Below the pieces are notes generated by a model. That model saw only the letters and a program-made list of their open reading frames with translations. It did no database searches and was not told where the DNA came from. A DNA stretch of 64,000 bases from a virus. Below, piece by piece: positions 33,460-42,806 of this stretch. Numbering within the stretch: position 1 is the stretch's first letter; every line of letters begins with the position of its first letter. A program made the translations under genes and the position numbers. The DNA lies in IMG/VR virus record IMGVR_UViG_3300049726_000088, positions 1-64,000 of that record. One strand, given 5' to 3'.

Positions 33460-34145
33460 TAAAATTTATTAAAAAAATCTTTTTTCATTATATTTAAGTC
33501 AATATCACCAACATAACCATCAATTAGTCCTTTTTCAGTAAATTGCCAAATTTTCCATTCTGACCATCCTTGTGGTACTGCTGGTTGATAATTTTCTGGG
33601 TCGTCTAAATAAGCTGCCTCCCAAAGCGGATTTGAGCCAAAACTATGATTAGTATTTGTATTAATAAAACTTCTATATGAATAAATAATAACTGAAATAT
33701 TGCGTTGTTTTAATCCACTAATAAATGCCGTAATAAATTTATTCATATGGTCAATTTTTTCTGTATCACTCCAAATAATATTGTTTGCATATGCTTCAAC
33801 ATCTAAAACTAATGGAAAATTAGGTTTTGGTAATATATTATAATGATTAATAATATTAGTTATTTCAGCATTAGCATCATCTTCGGGATTATTGATATCT
33901 CCGGGGCGACAAAAATGATAATAAGATATTTTAACATTATTTTTTTGTGCTTCAAGAACTCTATTCCTTACATTATAAATGCTATCTTCATGTCCTGTAG
34001 TTCCTTCGGTTATTTTTACAAATGCAAAATCAATTCCTGCTGCTTTTGCTTTACTCCAAGTAATATCTGCTTGATATTTACTACAATCAAGTCCTAAAAC
34101 ACAATTTAATGCTGCCAATCTTTCCTTACTTATCGTACTTACCAT
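33459..34145 (-). CDS. Endolysin, glycoside hydrolase family 25 lysozyme
   Basis: A GH25 muramidase: LGLDCSKYQADI with the N-terminal Asp (D20), FAFVKITEGT, SYYHFCRP, and the catalytic pair in LVLDVEA (D115, E117), then WQFTEKGLIDGYVGDIDLN at the end of the barrel. It cleaves the MurNAc-GlcNAc bond. No signal peptide and no separate cell-wall-binding domain, so export would need a holin. Length 228 aa is typical for the catalytic domain alone. Confidence 0.92.
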   Translation of the reverse strand: MVSTISKERLAALNCVLGLDCSKYQADITWSKAKAAGIDFAFVKITEGTTGHEDSIYNVRNRVLEAQKNNVKISYYHFCRPGDINNPEDDANAEITNIINHYNILPKPNFPLVLDVEAYANNIIWSDTEKIDHMNKFITAFISGLKQRNISVIIYSYRSFINTNTNHSFGSNPLWEAAYLDDPENYQPAVPQGWSEWKIWQFTEKGLIDGYVGDIDLNIMKKDFFNKF

Positions 34146-34152
34146 AATTTAA

Positions 34153-35049
34153 TTATATTAATAAATTCAATTTATTTTTTATATTTTCATCATATTTAAT
34201 TCTAGTGAGATTTATATTGTTATTTTTACAATATTCTTCTTTCATTTTATCTCTTTTCTGTTGTACATCAAATCCAATTTCACCTCCAAAAAACTTAATT
34301 GATTTAAAATGTTGTATTCCATCATATTCAATACATGTACCATATTTAGGTAAATAAAAATCAAAAAATAAATATGACTTATATTTACAATTATTGAATT
34401 TCTTTTGATATTCGAAATTAATATTATTTTCTTTTAAAAAATTCATAACATGAATTTCTCCTTTACTTTGTTTACATTTAGAACAACCAATACCACATAA
34501 ATGATTATTTGCTCTTTGTTCAAATATACCATGAATGGGACAAATAATTTTTATTTTAGTTTTATTATCTTTATATTCAACTAATGAATAATTATATTTA
34601 TTATTATGAATTTTATTTGACTTTTCTTTAAAATATTTATTATCCATATAATTTCCAGCACATTTAGAACAACCCTTATTACTTAAGTGGTCATTTGGTG
34701 TTTGTTCAAATATACCATGAATAGGACAAATTATTTTAATATTTGTTTTTGAATCAACATACTCAACCAATGAATAATCATACTTATCACCATGAATAAC
34801 TTTTGTTTTTTCAATAAATTCAATATTTGTTAGTATGATAGATAAATGATTTTTTATTTTTCCACATTTAGGACAACCCTGACCATTTAAATGATTATGA
34901 GGTGTTTGCTCAAAAACTCCATGTTTTTTACATGTTATTTTTACTTTAGTATAATTATTAGCATATTGAACTAATGAATAATCATATTCATTATTATGAA
35001 TAATATTTGCCTTTTCAATAAAAGTAATATTTGTTAATCTCCTTGCCAT
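34153..35049 (-). CDS. Homing endonuclease: zinc-finger repeats plus VSR-like nuclease
   Basis: Three treble-clef-like repeats of about 60 residues (each with NxYDYS or NKYNYS, CxxHGxFEQ, and GCxKC) are followed by a VSR/EDxHD-type PD-(D/E)XK nuclease domain from about residue 200: FFDFYLPKYGTCIEYDGIQHF and later NLTRIKYDE. It is a paralogue of the protein at 51947-53065. The repeats presumably read DNA. It lies between the endolysin and a membrane protein gene as an intergenic selfish element. Confidence 0.82.
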   Translation of the reverse strand: MARRLTNITFIEKANIIHNNEYDYSLVQYANNYTKVKITCKKHGVFEQTPHNHLNGQGCPKCGKIKNHLSIILTNIEFIEKTKVIHGDKYDYSLVEYVDSKTNIKIICPIHGIFEQTPNDHLSNKGCSKCAGNYMDNKYFKEKSNKIHNNKYNYSLVEYKDNKTKIKIICPIHGIFEQRANNHLCGIGCSKCKQSKGEIHVMNFLKENNINFEYQKKFNNCKYKSYLFFDFYLPKYGTCIEYDGIQHFKSIKFFGGEIGFDVQQKRDKMKEEYCKNNNINLTRIKYDENIKNKLNLLI

Positions 35050-35063
35050 TATTATATTTTTCT

Positions 35064-35073
35064 CATAAATACT
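35064..35073 (-). promoter_or_regulatory. Late-promoter-like motif AGTATTTATG
   Basis: One mismatch to the decamer, 14 nt before the ATG at 35049. Confidence 0.4.
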
Positions 35074-35084
35074 TATAAATGTAA

Positions 35085-35110
35085 AAGGGTATTAAATACA
35101 TAATACCCTT
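35085..35110 (-). terminator. Intrinsic terminator
   Basis: A 10-bp perfect stem AAGGGTATTA/TAATACCCTT with a 6-nt loop, followed by T's on the minus strand; it closes the transcript of the membrane gene ending at 35136. Confidence 0.8.
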
Positions 35111-35135
35111 ACAAATTTAAGAAATTAATCTCAAA

Positions 35136-35504
35136 TTAGCTATAAATTTTTGTAACTAAAGTATTATATTCTTCTTTAGTTATATTGAGTTTTTCACAAA
35201 TTTTATTTATTCTAAGATTGTTAAGAAACACTGCACTGAATAAATAAAATACAAGTACTACAAGTAAAATACTATATATAATTGTAATAGTAACTATTAT
35301 TGGTTTTGATAAACCAAAAATAGTACATATAAATCCAACACCAAATAATCCAAATAAAACATATAAAATAGTATTTTTTAATGACATGTTTTTCTTTTCA
35401 GTTTCATTTGAAAAATATTTGTAAGCGAATTTAATCCATTTATTTGGCAGATACTTATTATATGCGGTATCAAATTGTTCTTTAGTTATTTTATTAACAT
35501 CCAT
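35136..35504 (-). CDS. Two-TM membrane protein, 122 aa
   Basis: A soluble N-terminus (about 1-38) is followed by two hydrophobic segments (about residues 42-62 and 68-92) and a short C-terminal helical region. Not recognised. It starts 3 nt after the stop of the 1044-residue putative structural gene, so it is probably a late gene; a holin or virion membrane role cannot be told apart. Confidence 0.65.
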   Translation of the reverse strand: MDVNKITKEQFDTAYNKYLPNKWIKFAYKYFSNETEKKNMSLKNTILYVLFGLFGVGFICTIFGLSKPIIVTITIIYSILLVVLVFYLFSAVFLNNLRINKICEKLNITKEEYNTLVTKIYS

Positions 35505-35507
35505 ATA

Positions 35508-38500
35508 TTAAAATCCTCTATTTTTCTTTACATTATTCGTATTTGTAAATGTTTCGGGATTGTAGCCAAGTAAATGTTTCATTTTATCCATTTGTTCATT
35601 TATTACTGGTTTTTCTACTTTTTGTTCATTTTCATTTAATTTCTGAACAGGATTTTTAATCGCAAATACTATCTTACCATCTGTATAAAATTTATGTTCT
35701 GACATTGCTTTAACAACTGCTTCATTAACGATTACTTTATTATCAATTGTTTTACTATTATATGTATTACCTAATCCAGTAAAATCTAGTTCAAACAAAC
35801 CTGTTTGTCTTGCAGTTCCAGATGGAGTAATTAAATTTTTTACTTCATTTAATTTAAAATCAATTAAACGTCTTTTGTCTAAAGCATCAATATATCTACC
35901 AGTAACCATTGATTCATTAAGACCCTTACCATCATTAAATCCAGATTTTTCTTTATTAAATTGTGTTTTATCAATACCTTTTTCAATTGGTTGTGGGTCT
36001 TTATTATACATGGGTGCTTTACCTTTAAATTTAAGTTGTTTTTGTCTTATATTATATACTTTATCACCCATGTCTTTTTTCATGCGGTCTTCAAAACGTT
36101 TTCCCGGTTCATTATCATAAACCAAACTATGTTGACCATTACGATACAAATTAACTTCATCTTGTTCCTCAGTTGTCATATTACGTTTTGGAATTTCATC
36201 ACCTTTATTATTTGTACTATCGCCAACATTTTTTAAAGATTCATCACCTTTAGCATCTGTTGTTTTAATTTCTTTTTCTTCAATATCCTGACCTAATTTT
36301 TGTGGGTCTTTGCCAACATCAGTTTGTTGGTCTTTCCATTGAAGTTCTTTTTCAACATCAATGATTTCTTTAGTACCACTATGTTGTAAGTCTTTCTTAA
36401 AATTGACTGGATTTTCACCAGTAACACGGTCTTTTAAAACCAATGCAGATGGTTTTCTATCTTCACTCATTTTTATTAATTTTTGATGATGAATTGAATA
36501 AGCATTCAATTCGTTATTTAATTCTTCTAATAATTTAAAATCTTCGTTCATACCACCACTTGTTTGTTGCATACCAACAGGCATTGTAGTATTATCCATT
36601 TTGTTTGACATTGAATCTTCTTTAGGTTGCATTTTTGATGCATTTGCCATTGTTGTAGAATCTTCATCTACCTTGTCAGGTAATTTATCATGTTTAGTTG
36701 AAGCGAAATCTTCAACATCTTTTTTACTAACATTTTTTGCAATTTTATTAACTTTATCACTAACTTTATTTGGAGATAATTCGCCCTTTTGTACTGCATG
36801 TGCCATACCAAAAAGACGTTGTTGTGATGCTGACTTAGCTTTTTCTTCGATTTTTTTTGATTCTTCCATTGTATTAAGATTTGGTTTGTCTGGGTCGCCA
36901 GTTTTTATTGTATTTAATTCAATACCAGTGTCTTTATTATTCCAATGTTTAACTGCATCACTGGTGAATGCATTTGTTTTATCTATAATAAAATTATCTT
37001 CTTTTTCTTTGTTTGTTCCAAAAGGTTTACTTATTTCTTTACCTTGTTGATTAATACCTGAAATACCATCATCAGGTAAATTTGGATTATCTGGATGCGG
37101 AAAATATGAATGTTTTTGTGTCATATCATTATGTAAAATTTTTACATCGTCATCTCTCATTTTATCGACATCCTGACCAATATATAATGATGTATTATCA
37201 TCAATTCCTTTTTTACTTTTTTCACGTTCTGATGTTTGTGGTATTTCACTAACGCCTAATCCTTTATTACTTCCAGTATGAGATTGTTTATATTCTTGAC
37301 CTAATTTTGTTTGATATGAAAGGTCTTCTTCATTTAATATTTTAATAAAATTTTCAAAACCACTTGGGTCAACAAGATAATTTTTATTTTCTTGAATTAT
37401 TGTACCACCGGGAAACATTGGTTTAGTTTTTACTTTTGATTTACCCTTTACTTTCATTAAATCACCACTACCCCATACTGAAGGTCCAACATATGCCCCT
37501 GAACCACTTACATTACTTCCAGTATCACCTGCACCACCTGCAGCACCAGTACCAGTCATTTCATTAAGAATATTACCATTATCATCAACTAAAGAATAAT
37601 TTCCGTGGTCTGAAATGAACCATGTATTAGGATACCATTTATTAGAATCCTTCCAAGTTTTTACTGCATCAAATGCGTCTTGGTCTTCAACAAATTCACC
37701 AATAAATTTTCCACCACAACTAACTGAAAGTTTATAACCATTTGATGAAATAAAACAATCTTCTTCATTTGGTTCGTCAATTTCATTTTCTTCACTAATC
37801 GTATTCTTCTTATATCCTAATGCTGGAGCGAATGCACCAGAACCACCTGCAGCACCCGTACTTTCATTTGTAGAATTTAATACATCAAAATTATAACCAA
37901 TACTTTCAAGTTCGGTTTTAAGATTTTGATATTCTTCAGGAGTTGCAAGTCTACTTTCTTTTGCATACCTTGGGTCTACTCCACCGTGTTGACCAACATG
38001 AGAATATCCCACTTTTAAATTTCCTTTATTGTCATAATTTTCTTCAGGAAAATATGCAAATAAATCAGGATTTTTGGGGTCTTTTTCATTAACTAAAAAT
38101 AATACTTTAGTTAATGGTTCACTAGTTTCATCAACTTCAGATTTAACTTTGGGTTCAACTAATTTAGTTCCTGTACTGTCAGTCTTTTTCATTTTTTCTT
38201 CTCCTGCTTGTTTTAATTGATTAATGCCGCTTTGGTCCCTGCGTTCTTTTTTTACAGGTATTGCCATTTTATATTTTTGTAAATATTTTGGGCTATTAAG
38301 CACATAATCATTGAACAATATATTTTGAACGGTTTCGTTTGCGTGGTATCCATAACGATTTGTTCCAGTATTATCATCTTTACCATCGCCCATCATTTTA
38401 TTATATTCTGCACTTAATTTTGGGTCAGAAAAAACTAATGCTTCCATTTTCGGCAATGAAAATATTTTTTTCTTAAGTTTAAAATCTTCTTCATTTAAAT

Positions 38501-38642
38501 ATGAATCAATTTCATTCATTACAATACTTTCACTTAACTTAACATCAGGTGCAGTGTTATGCATAGTTTTATTAAAATTACTTTCATATTTCTTTGACTG
38601 TACACTTATCGGTTTTGCTAATGTTGGTTTAAATGTTGCCAT
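35508..38642 (-). CDS. Large putative structural protein, 1044 aa
   Basis: Very hydrophilic, rich in Lys, Asp, Asn and Gly, with repeated glycine-rich linkers of the form GTGAAGGAG/GSGAY (near residues 260-390) between short folded segments. There is no enzyme motif or membrane segment. A late-type promoter motif lies 17 nt before its ATG. It could be a virion-internal or prohead core protein, or a decoration protein; the composition argues for an extended, partly disordered protein. Function not recognised. Confidence 0.6.
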   Translation of the reverse strand: MATFKPTLAKPISVQSKKYESNFNKTMHNTAPDVKLSESIVMNEIDSYLNEEDFKLKKKIFSLPKMEALVFSDPKLSAEYNKMMGDGKDDNTGTNRYGYHANETVQNILFNDYVLNSPKYLQKYKMAIPVKKERRDQSGINQLKQAGEEKMKKTDSTGTKLVEPKVKSEVDETSEPLTKVLFLVNEKDPKNPDLFAYFPEENYDNKGNLKVGYSHVGQHGGVDPRYAKESRLATPEEYQNLKTELESIGYNFDVLNSTNESTGAAGGSGAFAPALGYKKNTISEENEIDEPNEEDCFISSNGYKLSVSCGGKFIGEFVEDQDAFDAVKTWKDSNKWYPNTWFISDHGNYSLVDDNGNILNEMTGTGAAGGAGDTGSNVSGSGAYVGPSVWGSGDLMKVKGKSKVKTKPMFPGGTIIQENKNYLVDPSGFENFIKILNEEDLSYQTKLGQEYKQSHTGSNKGLGVSEIPQTSEREKSKKGIDDNTSLYIGQDVDKMRDDDVKILHNDMTQKHSYFPHPDNPNLPDDGISGINQQGKEISKPFGTNKEKEDNFIIDKTNAFTSDAVKHWNNKDTGIELNTIKTGDPDKPNLNTMEESKKIEEKAKSASQQRLFGMAHAVQKGELSPNKVSDKVNKIAKNVSKKDVEDFASTKHDKLPDKVDEDSTTMANASKMQPKEDSMSNKMDNTTMPVGMQQTSGGMNEDFKLLEELNNELNAYSIHHQKLIKMSEDRKPSALVLKDRVTGENPVNFKKDLQHSGTKEIIDVEKELQWKDQQTDVGKDPQKLGQDIEEKEIKTTDAKGDESLKNVGDSTNNKGDEIPKRNMTTEEQDEVNLYRNGQHSLVYDNEPGKRFEDRMKKDMGDKVYNIRQKQLKFKGKAPMYNKDPQPIEKGIDKTQFNKEKSGFNDGKGLNESMVTGRYIDALDKRRLIDFKLNEVKNLITPSGTARQTGLFELDFTGLGNTYNSKTIDNKVIVNEAVVKAMSEHKFYTDGKIVFAIKNPVQKLNENEQKVEKPVINEQMDKMKHLLGYNPETFTNTNNVKKNRGF

Positions 38643-38659
38643 TATTTGTTCTTTTTTAG

Positions 38660-38669
38660 TATAAATACT
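38660..38669 (-). promoter_or_regulatory. Late-promoter-like motif AGTATTTATA
   Basis: Exact decamer, 17 nt before the ATG of the 1044-residue gene. Confidence 0.5.
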
Positions 38670-38678
38670 TGAATATTA

Positions 38679-39581
38679 TCAATTGTTTATAGTAATAATA
38701 TTTCCCGATTTAATATGTCTATTGGTGTATGAACAAAGCGGTTGAAAATTGGTATAATGATTTAACTTTAAAACATCTTTTTCGGTTTTTGCTGTTGACA
38801 TTGGTACTATATGGTCAATATCCCATGCAGTATTTATTTCTTTGGGATATCCATTCCAATTCCCATAATTATTCCAATTCATCCAAGGTTCAAATTTTGA
38901 TTCTAAATGTTTTTTAAATTCTTCAAACGTACAACCGAGAATATCTTGTGTTTTTGACGATTTTTTATTGCCTTTTAATTTTATGGAACAACGAATTAAA
39001 CTTCTAATATTAGTCGTTAGTTTATATAAAGCATCATTAGAATTTCTATTCTTTTTATATATATAATTATAATTTTTTATCCATTCTTTACGTTTTATGT
39101 TATATTCCTTAATTTTCTCACCATTTTTTTCTCTATATTCTTTATTTTTTTTATTTCGTTCTTCTTTATTTCTAAAATAATTTTCAGACCTTTGCTTTAC
39201 AATTTTTTCTTTATTAATTTTATTATAATTTTTTAAATATTTTGAAATTTTGTCTTTATGTTTTTCACGATATTTTAAAATAATATTTGAAATTTTTTCT
39301 TTATTCTTTTTATAATATTCTTTTTGTTTTAATCGAATTTTATTATTTTGATTTAAATAACGTTCAGAACTACGTTTTTTTATTATATTAGAATTATTTT
39401 GATAATATTCAGATAATCGATTTTTAATTTTTTCTTTATTTATTAACGACCATCTTTTTTGACGTTGTGAAATTTTTTCTTTATTCTTTTGAACATATTC
39501 TTTAGCATATTGTGATATCTTTTCTTTATTTCTTAGATAATAATTTCTTTTACTTTTTGCAATTGCTTCTTTACTTCTCAT
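38679..39581 (-). CDS. HNH homing endonuclease with KEK-repeat N-terminus
   Basis: Residues about 10-165 consist of a dozen degenerate repeats of roughly 12-14 residues with the core KNKEKISQ(Y/R), a basic array probably contacting DNA. The C-terminal domain is an HNH nuclease: GCTFEEFKKHLESKF, then WDIDHIVPMSTA with the catalytic His, and NHYTNFQPLCSYTNRHKSG-type ending. It is an intergenic selfish element between the structural gene and a small conserved gene. Confidence 0.85.
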   Translation of the reverse strand: MRSKEAIAKSKRNYYLRNKEKISQYAKEYVQKNKEKISQRQKRWSLINKEKIKNRLSEYYQNNSNIIKKRSSERYLNQNNKIRLKQKEYYKKNKEKISNIILKYREKHKDKISKYLKNYNKINKEKIVKQRSENYFRNKEERNKKNKEYREKNGEKIKEYNIKRKEWIKNYNYIYKKNRNSNDALYKLTTNIRSLIRCSIKLKGNKKSSKTQDILGCTFEEFKKHLESKFEPWMNWNNYGNWNGYPKEINTAWDIDHIVPMSTAKTEKDVLKLNHYTNFQPLCSYTNRHIKSGNIITINN

Positions 39582-39602
39582 AACTCATTAATAATCAATC
39601 GA

Positions 39603-39809
39603 TTACTTAATTCCTGTCTTCCAAAAATCCTTTTTAACCCATAATGTCTTAAACACCATTTCCATACTATCTTTTATTGTTGAAATCATTTCATTTCTTG
39701 TTTGACTTCCAGATTTTTTAAGTATTTTCTTAACTTCCCTATCTAAAGCATCATTAACAAACTTATTAATTTCATCATTAACGATTTTTTTTACATCATC
39801 ATTATTCAT
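39603..39809 (-). CDS. Hypothetical protein, 68 aa
   Basis: Basic helical protein ending in LWVKKDFWKTGIK; of a type that recurs in large myoviruses near structural genes, but without an established function. Preceded by a late-type motif. Confidence 0.6.
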   Translation of the reverse strand: MNNDDVKKIVNDEINKFVNDALDREVKKILKKSGSQTRNEMISTIKDSMEMVFKTLWVKKDFWKTGIK

Positions 39810-39822
39810 ATAATAATTTTAT

Positions 39823-39832
39823 TATAAATACT
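39823..39832 (-). promoter_or_regulatory. Late-promoter-like motif AGTATTTATA
   Basis: Exact decamer, 13 nt before the ATG at 39809. Confidence 0.5.
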
Positions 39833-39852
39833 TAATCGGCATTAAAAATAAA

Positions 39853-39906
39853 AAGAACGCATATTAATAAAACATGTGTTCTTGAATATGTTTGCTTAAA
39901 CATATT
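39853..39906 (-). terminator. Tandem terminator hairpins
   Basis: Two hairpins follow the gene ending at 39908: AATATGTTT/AAACATATT (39885-39906, 4-nt loop) and AAGAACACAT paired with ATGCGTTCTT (39853-39883, one mismatch) with a T-rich tail on the minus strand. Confidence 0.75.
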
Positions 39907-39907
39907 T

Positions 39908-40693
39908 TTATTTTATAAGAAAATGTCCTACTGCAACACCAGCACCACCAATTAATACATATTTACTATTTTTTCCAATCCAATCAGTAAATTTTTTCCA
40001 ATCAGATTTATCTATCTTATCTTTATTAATTGCAGGAATTGCATAACTATCAATATTTACTGTTTTAAAATAATCATTACTATTACTTACACTAAATGAT
40101 ACGGGATAATCAGTTTTTGCTTTTTTATCCCAATGAAATTCAATAAATTGTTTATTTGGTAGTAAAAATTCTTTAAATGTTAATAATGGTTTAACATTTT
40201 TTAATGCGGGAATTGCATGACTAATTAATAAATCATATTTAATATTTTTTGTTGAATCTTTAAAAGTAATGCTACTATCTTTTTCATTGATACTAACTTT
40301 TCCACCTTTTAGTGAATCAAGATTTACATTGGTTTGAATTAATGCTGCTGCAATAATATCATTCTTTTTATTAATATCTTTTACTCTATCCATCAATTCT
40401 TGTTGAGAAGCAGTTAATTGACCATACATTTTGCTAAGATTTTTTACTGTTTCTTGCATTGTCAATTTTTCAGCAACCATTTCGCCTTGTTTATTTTTAT
40501 AAACATGAACAGTATCCAGCAAAGCATCTTTTAATTTAACTTCTGTATCATATTTATCTTTCAGTCCTACAATTTTCTTATGTTGAAAATAATCGACTAT
40601 AGACAAAAACAAAATGATAGCAATTACAATTGCAATTAACATATTGTTTTTTTGTTTTAAAAACGTCCAAAATTTTAATAATATTGCGTTCAT
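39908..40693 (-). CDS. Rz-like (i-spanin-like) membrane protein
   Basis: An N-terminal transmembrane segment (about residues 17-33) is followed by a long coiled coil (about 35-115) and a beta-rich C-terminal region, ending in a glycine-rich hydrophobic tail (YVLIGGAGVAVGHFLIK). The first half has the inner-membrane spanin layout (short N-in tail, TM, periplasmic coiled coil). Its position near an amidase-like gene supports a lysis role. Spanin identity is inferred from topology. Confidence 0.5.
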   Translation of the reverse strand: MNAILLKFWTFLKQKNNMLIAIVIAIILFLSIVDYFQHKKIVGLKDKYDTEVKLKDALLDTVHVYKNKQGEMVAEKLTMQETVKNLSKMYGQLTASQQELMDRVKDINKKNDIIAAALIQTNVNLDSLKGGKVSINEKDSSITFKDSTKNIKYDLLISHAIPALKNVKPLLTFKEFLLPNKQFIEFHWDKKAKTDYPVSFSVSNSNDYFKTVNIDSYAIPAINKDKIDKSDWKKFTDWIGKNSKYVLIGGAGVAVGHFLIK

Positions 40694-40704
40694 AAATTTA
40701 ATTA

Positions 40705-41211
40705 TTATTGTTGTAACATGTTATTTCTCCAGTATTTAAAAAATGTATCATAATATGATTCAATTCTACCTACAATTTCATCATTTTCGGGATTATCTGG
40801 TGAAAAATCTTCCAAATAATTAAATTCAACTCCTGATGTTTTTTCATCGGGTGTTACTTTATAAATAAATTGAATTACACCATCAATTGTACCACCCCAG
40901 AAAACCAAATTATCATAAATTTCTAAATCAATGAATTTAATATTAACATTCATATCTCTAAAAAAATCATTAAATTTTTCTTCTTCTCTGCTTTGGTCAT
41001 AGACGGTTTTTTTATTCTGTGCTATTTTTTGTTCATCATCACCAATACCCTCATTAATTTTACGTGTAATTTTAAGCATATCACGTATAGATAAATCCTT
41101 CTTCATTTCTTTTGGTGATTCACTTGCTTCATATTTTCCTTCACGTATTCTTTTCATAAGAATACGCATTTGATTCGGTGTACTTTTGTTGTTTATATTT
41201 TTATTATCCAT
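40705..41211 (-). CDS. Hypothetical protein, 168 aa
   Basis: Not recognised. A basic, disordered-looking N-terminus (about 1-75) precedes a folded acidic domain with FWGGTIDGVIQFIYKVTPDE. A late-type motif lies 11 nt before the ATG, and the gene heads a pair with the Rz-like gene (11-nt gap). Confidence 0.6.
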   Translation of the reverse strand: MDNKNINNKSTPNQMRILMKRIREGKYEASESPKEMKKDLSIRDMLKITRKINEGIGDDEQKIAQNKKTVYDQSREEEKFNDFFRDMNVNIKFIDLEIYDNLVFWGGTIDGVIQFIYKVTPDEKTSGVEFNYLEDFSPDNPENDEIVGRIESYYDTFFKYWRNNMLQQ

Positions 41212-41222
41212 ATAAATTTTAT

Positions 41223-41232
41223 TATAAATACT
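41223..41232 (-). promoter_or_regulatory. Late-promoter-like motif AGTATTTATA
   Basis: Exact decamer, 11 nt before the ATG at 41211. It touches the stop codon of the small upstream gene. Confidence 0.5.
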
Positions 41233-41360
41233 TAATCAACATCAGTATATATTAAAACAATTGAATTCTTTTTAACATATTTCTCTAATTTATGCATGTA
41301 ATGATGAAAACCAACATTTAACCACCACCAATCTCCAATTTTTCTTATAATTTTTTTCAT
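41232..41360 (-). CDS. Small protein, 42 aa, coupled to amidase-like gene
   Basis: A 42-codon frame whose ATG overlaps the TGA of the amidase-like gene (ATGA). The product is basic and aromatic (GDWWWLNVGFHHYMHKL). The tight coupling and normal codon use support it. Not recognised. Confidence 0.6.
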   Translation of the reverse strand: MKKIIRKIGDWWWLNVGFHHYMHKLEKYVKKNSIVLIYTDVD

Positions 41361-41971
41361 ACAAGTTCTTTATGTAACATTTCATTGAATTTGGAAATAT
41401 CAAATAATGGATTTATATCACTACTATCTTCGATATAATTACTTCTAAATACAATACCTCTAAATTTAATAGTATCTTTATGATAATGATGAAATTCAAT
41501 GCAAACTTTTGGAATATTGAATTGTTCACATAATTCCTCACAAAGTAATACTAAACTTTCTAATTGTGTATCTGAAAATTTTTCCCAATAATTATATCCA
41601 TACCATTGTTTTTCAATTACATTTTGTTCATCACAAACTTCATTTATCCAATTAATATGTTTTCCTTCAGTTGTTTGAAATAAACTTCCCATGTTTTCCA
41701 TTATAATTGAAACAGATTGTTTATCTACTTCTTTAATGCCAAGAAAATCTGAATGATATTTATTATCGTAATGTTGAAAAATAGTTCCATCTCTACTAAT
41801 AGTATATGTGTTCCATTTTTTTGTTTTACCAAAATCTTTATGTAATAATCTAGTAATATAATAACTATCTTTTCTCAAACTTGATGCCAATACAATTTGT
41901 GTTTTAACTGTTTGAGTTTTATGACGATTTACTTCATTTATTTTATATGTTTCATTATCTATGTGCATCAT
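41357..41971 (-). CDS. Amidase_2/PGRP-like protein, zinc ligands unclear
   Basis: The layout follows N-acetylmuramoyl-L-alanine amidases of the PGRP fold: WNTYTISRDGTIFQHYDNKYHSDFLG (near 55-80), SVSIIMENMG, a helix QLESLVLLCEELCEQFNIP, then an H-rich segment EFHHYHKDTIKFRGIVFRSNY and PLFDISKF. The first zinc His of the family is not obvious (the strand reads QIVLASSL). It may be a divergent amidase or a cell-wall-binding homologue. ATGs at 41971 and 41968 both overlap the deaminase gene. Confidence 0.6.
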   Translation of the reverse strand: MMHIDNETYKINEVNRHKTQTVKTQIVLASSLRKDSYYITRLLHKDFGKTKKWNTYTISRDGTIFQHYDNKYHSDFLGIKEVDKQSVSIIMENMGSLFQTTEGKHINWINEVCDEQNVIEKQWYGYNYWEKFSDTQLESLVLLCEELCEQFNIPKVCIEFHHYHKDTIKFRGIVFRSNYIEDSSDINPLFDISKFNEMLHKELV

Positions 41972-42416
41972 AATTCATGTATATAACTTCTACACTTCCT
42001 TCAGATAAAATTATCAATGCCCTTTTAAATCCTTCACCAAATTTAGGGTCATTAAAATCAGGTTCTTTATCACAGAAAACTTTTTTTATTCCTGCTTGAA
42101 CAATAAATCCAGCGCATGTATCACAAGGAAATAAATTAACATATATATCAGCACCTAATGTACTTTTACCTTGTCGTGCTGCATTAATTATTGCATTGGA
42201 TTCTGCGTGGATAAACCAATGATATTTTTCGGGTTTTTCATGACGGGCATCAACATCATCATTAACACCTCGTGGCATTCCATTAAAACCAGTTGTAACT
42301 ATTTCTCTGTCTTTAATAATTACTGCACCAATTTTTCTCGAACGGTCTTTACTCCATTGAGCCACCTCTAAATCAGCCATTCTCATAAATCTTAAATTCC
42401 AGTCTGTTTTACTCAT
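41955..42416 (-). CDS. Deoxycytidylate (dCMP) deaminase
   Basis: Zinc-dependent cytidine deaminase fold: HAE at residues 70-72 (Zn His, proton-shuttle Glu) and PCDTC at 97-101 (two Zn Cys). IGAVIIKDREIVTTGFNGMPRGVNDD matches the dCMP deaminase/ComEB family. It turns dCMP into dUMP for thymidylate synthesis. 153 aa, full length. It would help shift the nucleotide pool toward T, fitting the AT-rich genome. Confidence 0.92.
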   Translation of the reverse strand: MSKTDWNLRFMRMADLEVAQWSKDRSRKIGAVIIKDREIVTTGFNGMPRGVNDDVDARHEKPEKYHWFIHAESNAIINAARQGKSTLGADIYVNLFPCDTCAGFIVQAGIKKVFCDKEPDFNDPKFGEGFKRALIILSEGSVEVIYMNYDAHR

Positions 42417-42428
42417 AATTATTTTAAT

Positions 42429-42608
42429 TTAATCTAAATACACATCTTTAGCTGCTTGCCAAGAATTAATTTCTTTTATTCTAAATTCTTCTTTAATTTT
42501 CACCATTTGTTTCATCCATTCAGATATTTGTTCAGAAGTCATAATTACTTCAGTCACTTTGCCTTCTTTTCGTAAGCGTTTAATTATATTTTCACTTTGA
42601 CTAATCAT
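42429..42608 (-). CDS. Small protein, 59 aa
   Basis: An ATG-started frame encoding a helical, charged protein (IIKRLRKEGKVTEVIMTSEQISEWM). It fills the space between the deaminase gene and the next small gene with a gap of 3 nt to the latter, as expected in this compact operon. Not recognised. Confidence 0.65.
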   Translation of the reverse strand: MISQSENIIKRLRKEGKVTEVIMTSEQISEWMKQMVKIKEEFRIKEINSWQAAKDVYLD

Positions 42609-42611
42609 ATT

Positions 42612-42806
42612 TTAAAATAATTTCCACCATTGATTTTTCTTTAATGAACGAGATTTTATTATTAAATCTTGTAAACTTCCATAATCAAAATCATCATTTG
42701 TAAATTTACCGTCTATATCTGCCAAATCTGATTTAGCAAGTTTATCTACAATTTTTAATGCCTCTTTAATGAGTCTACCTTTTTCTAATGCTTCAATATT
42801 TTTCAT
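42612..42806 (-). CDS. Hypothetical protein, 64 aa
   Basis: Not recognised. A short, mostly helical protein with an acidic centre (DLADIDGKFTNDDFD) and a basic C-terminus. It follows the large membrane gene by 2 nt. Confidence 0.6.
   Translation of the reverse strand: MKNIEALEKGRLIKEALKIVDKLAKSDLADIDGKFTNDDFDYGSLQDLIIKSRSLKKNQWWKLF

Noticed and set aside
38679-39581. DNA-level tandem repeat or CRISPR-like array
   Set aside because: The periodicity is at the protein level (KNKEKIS repeats of an HNH protein) with diverged DNA; no identical repeats with unique spacers.
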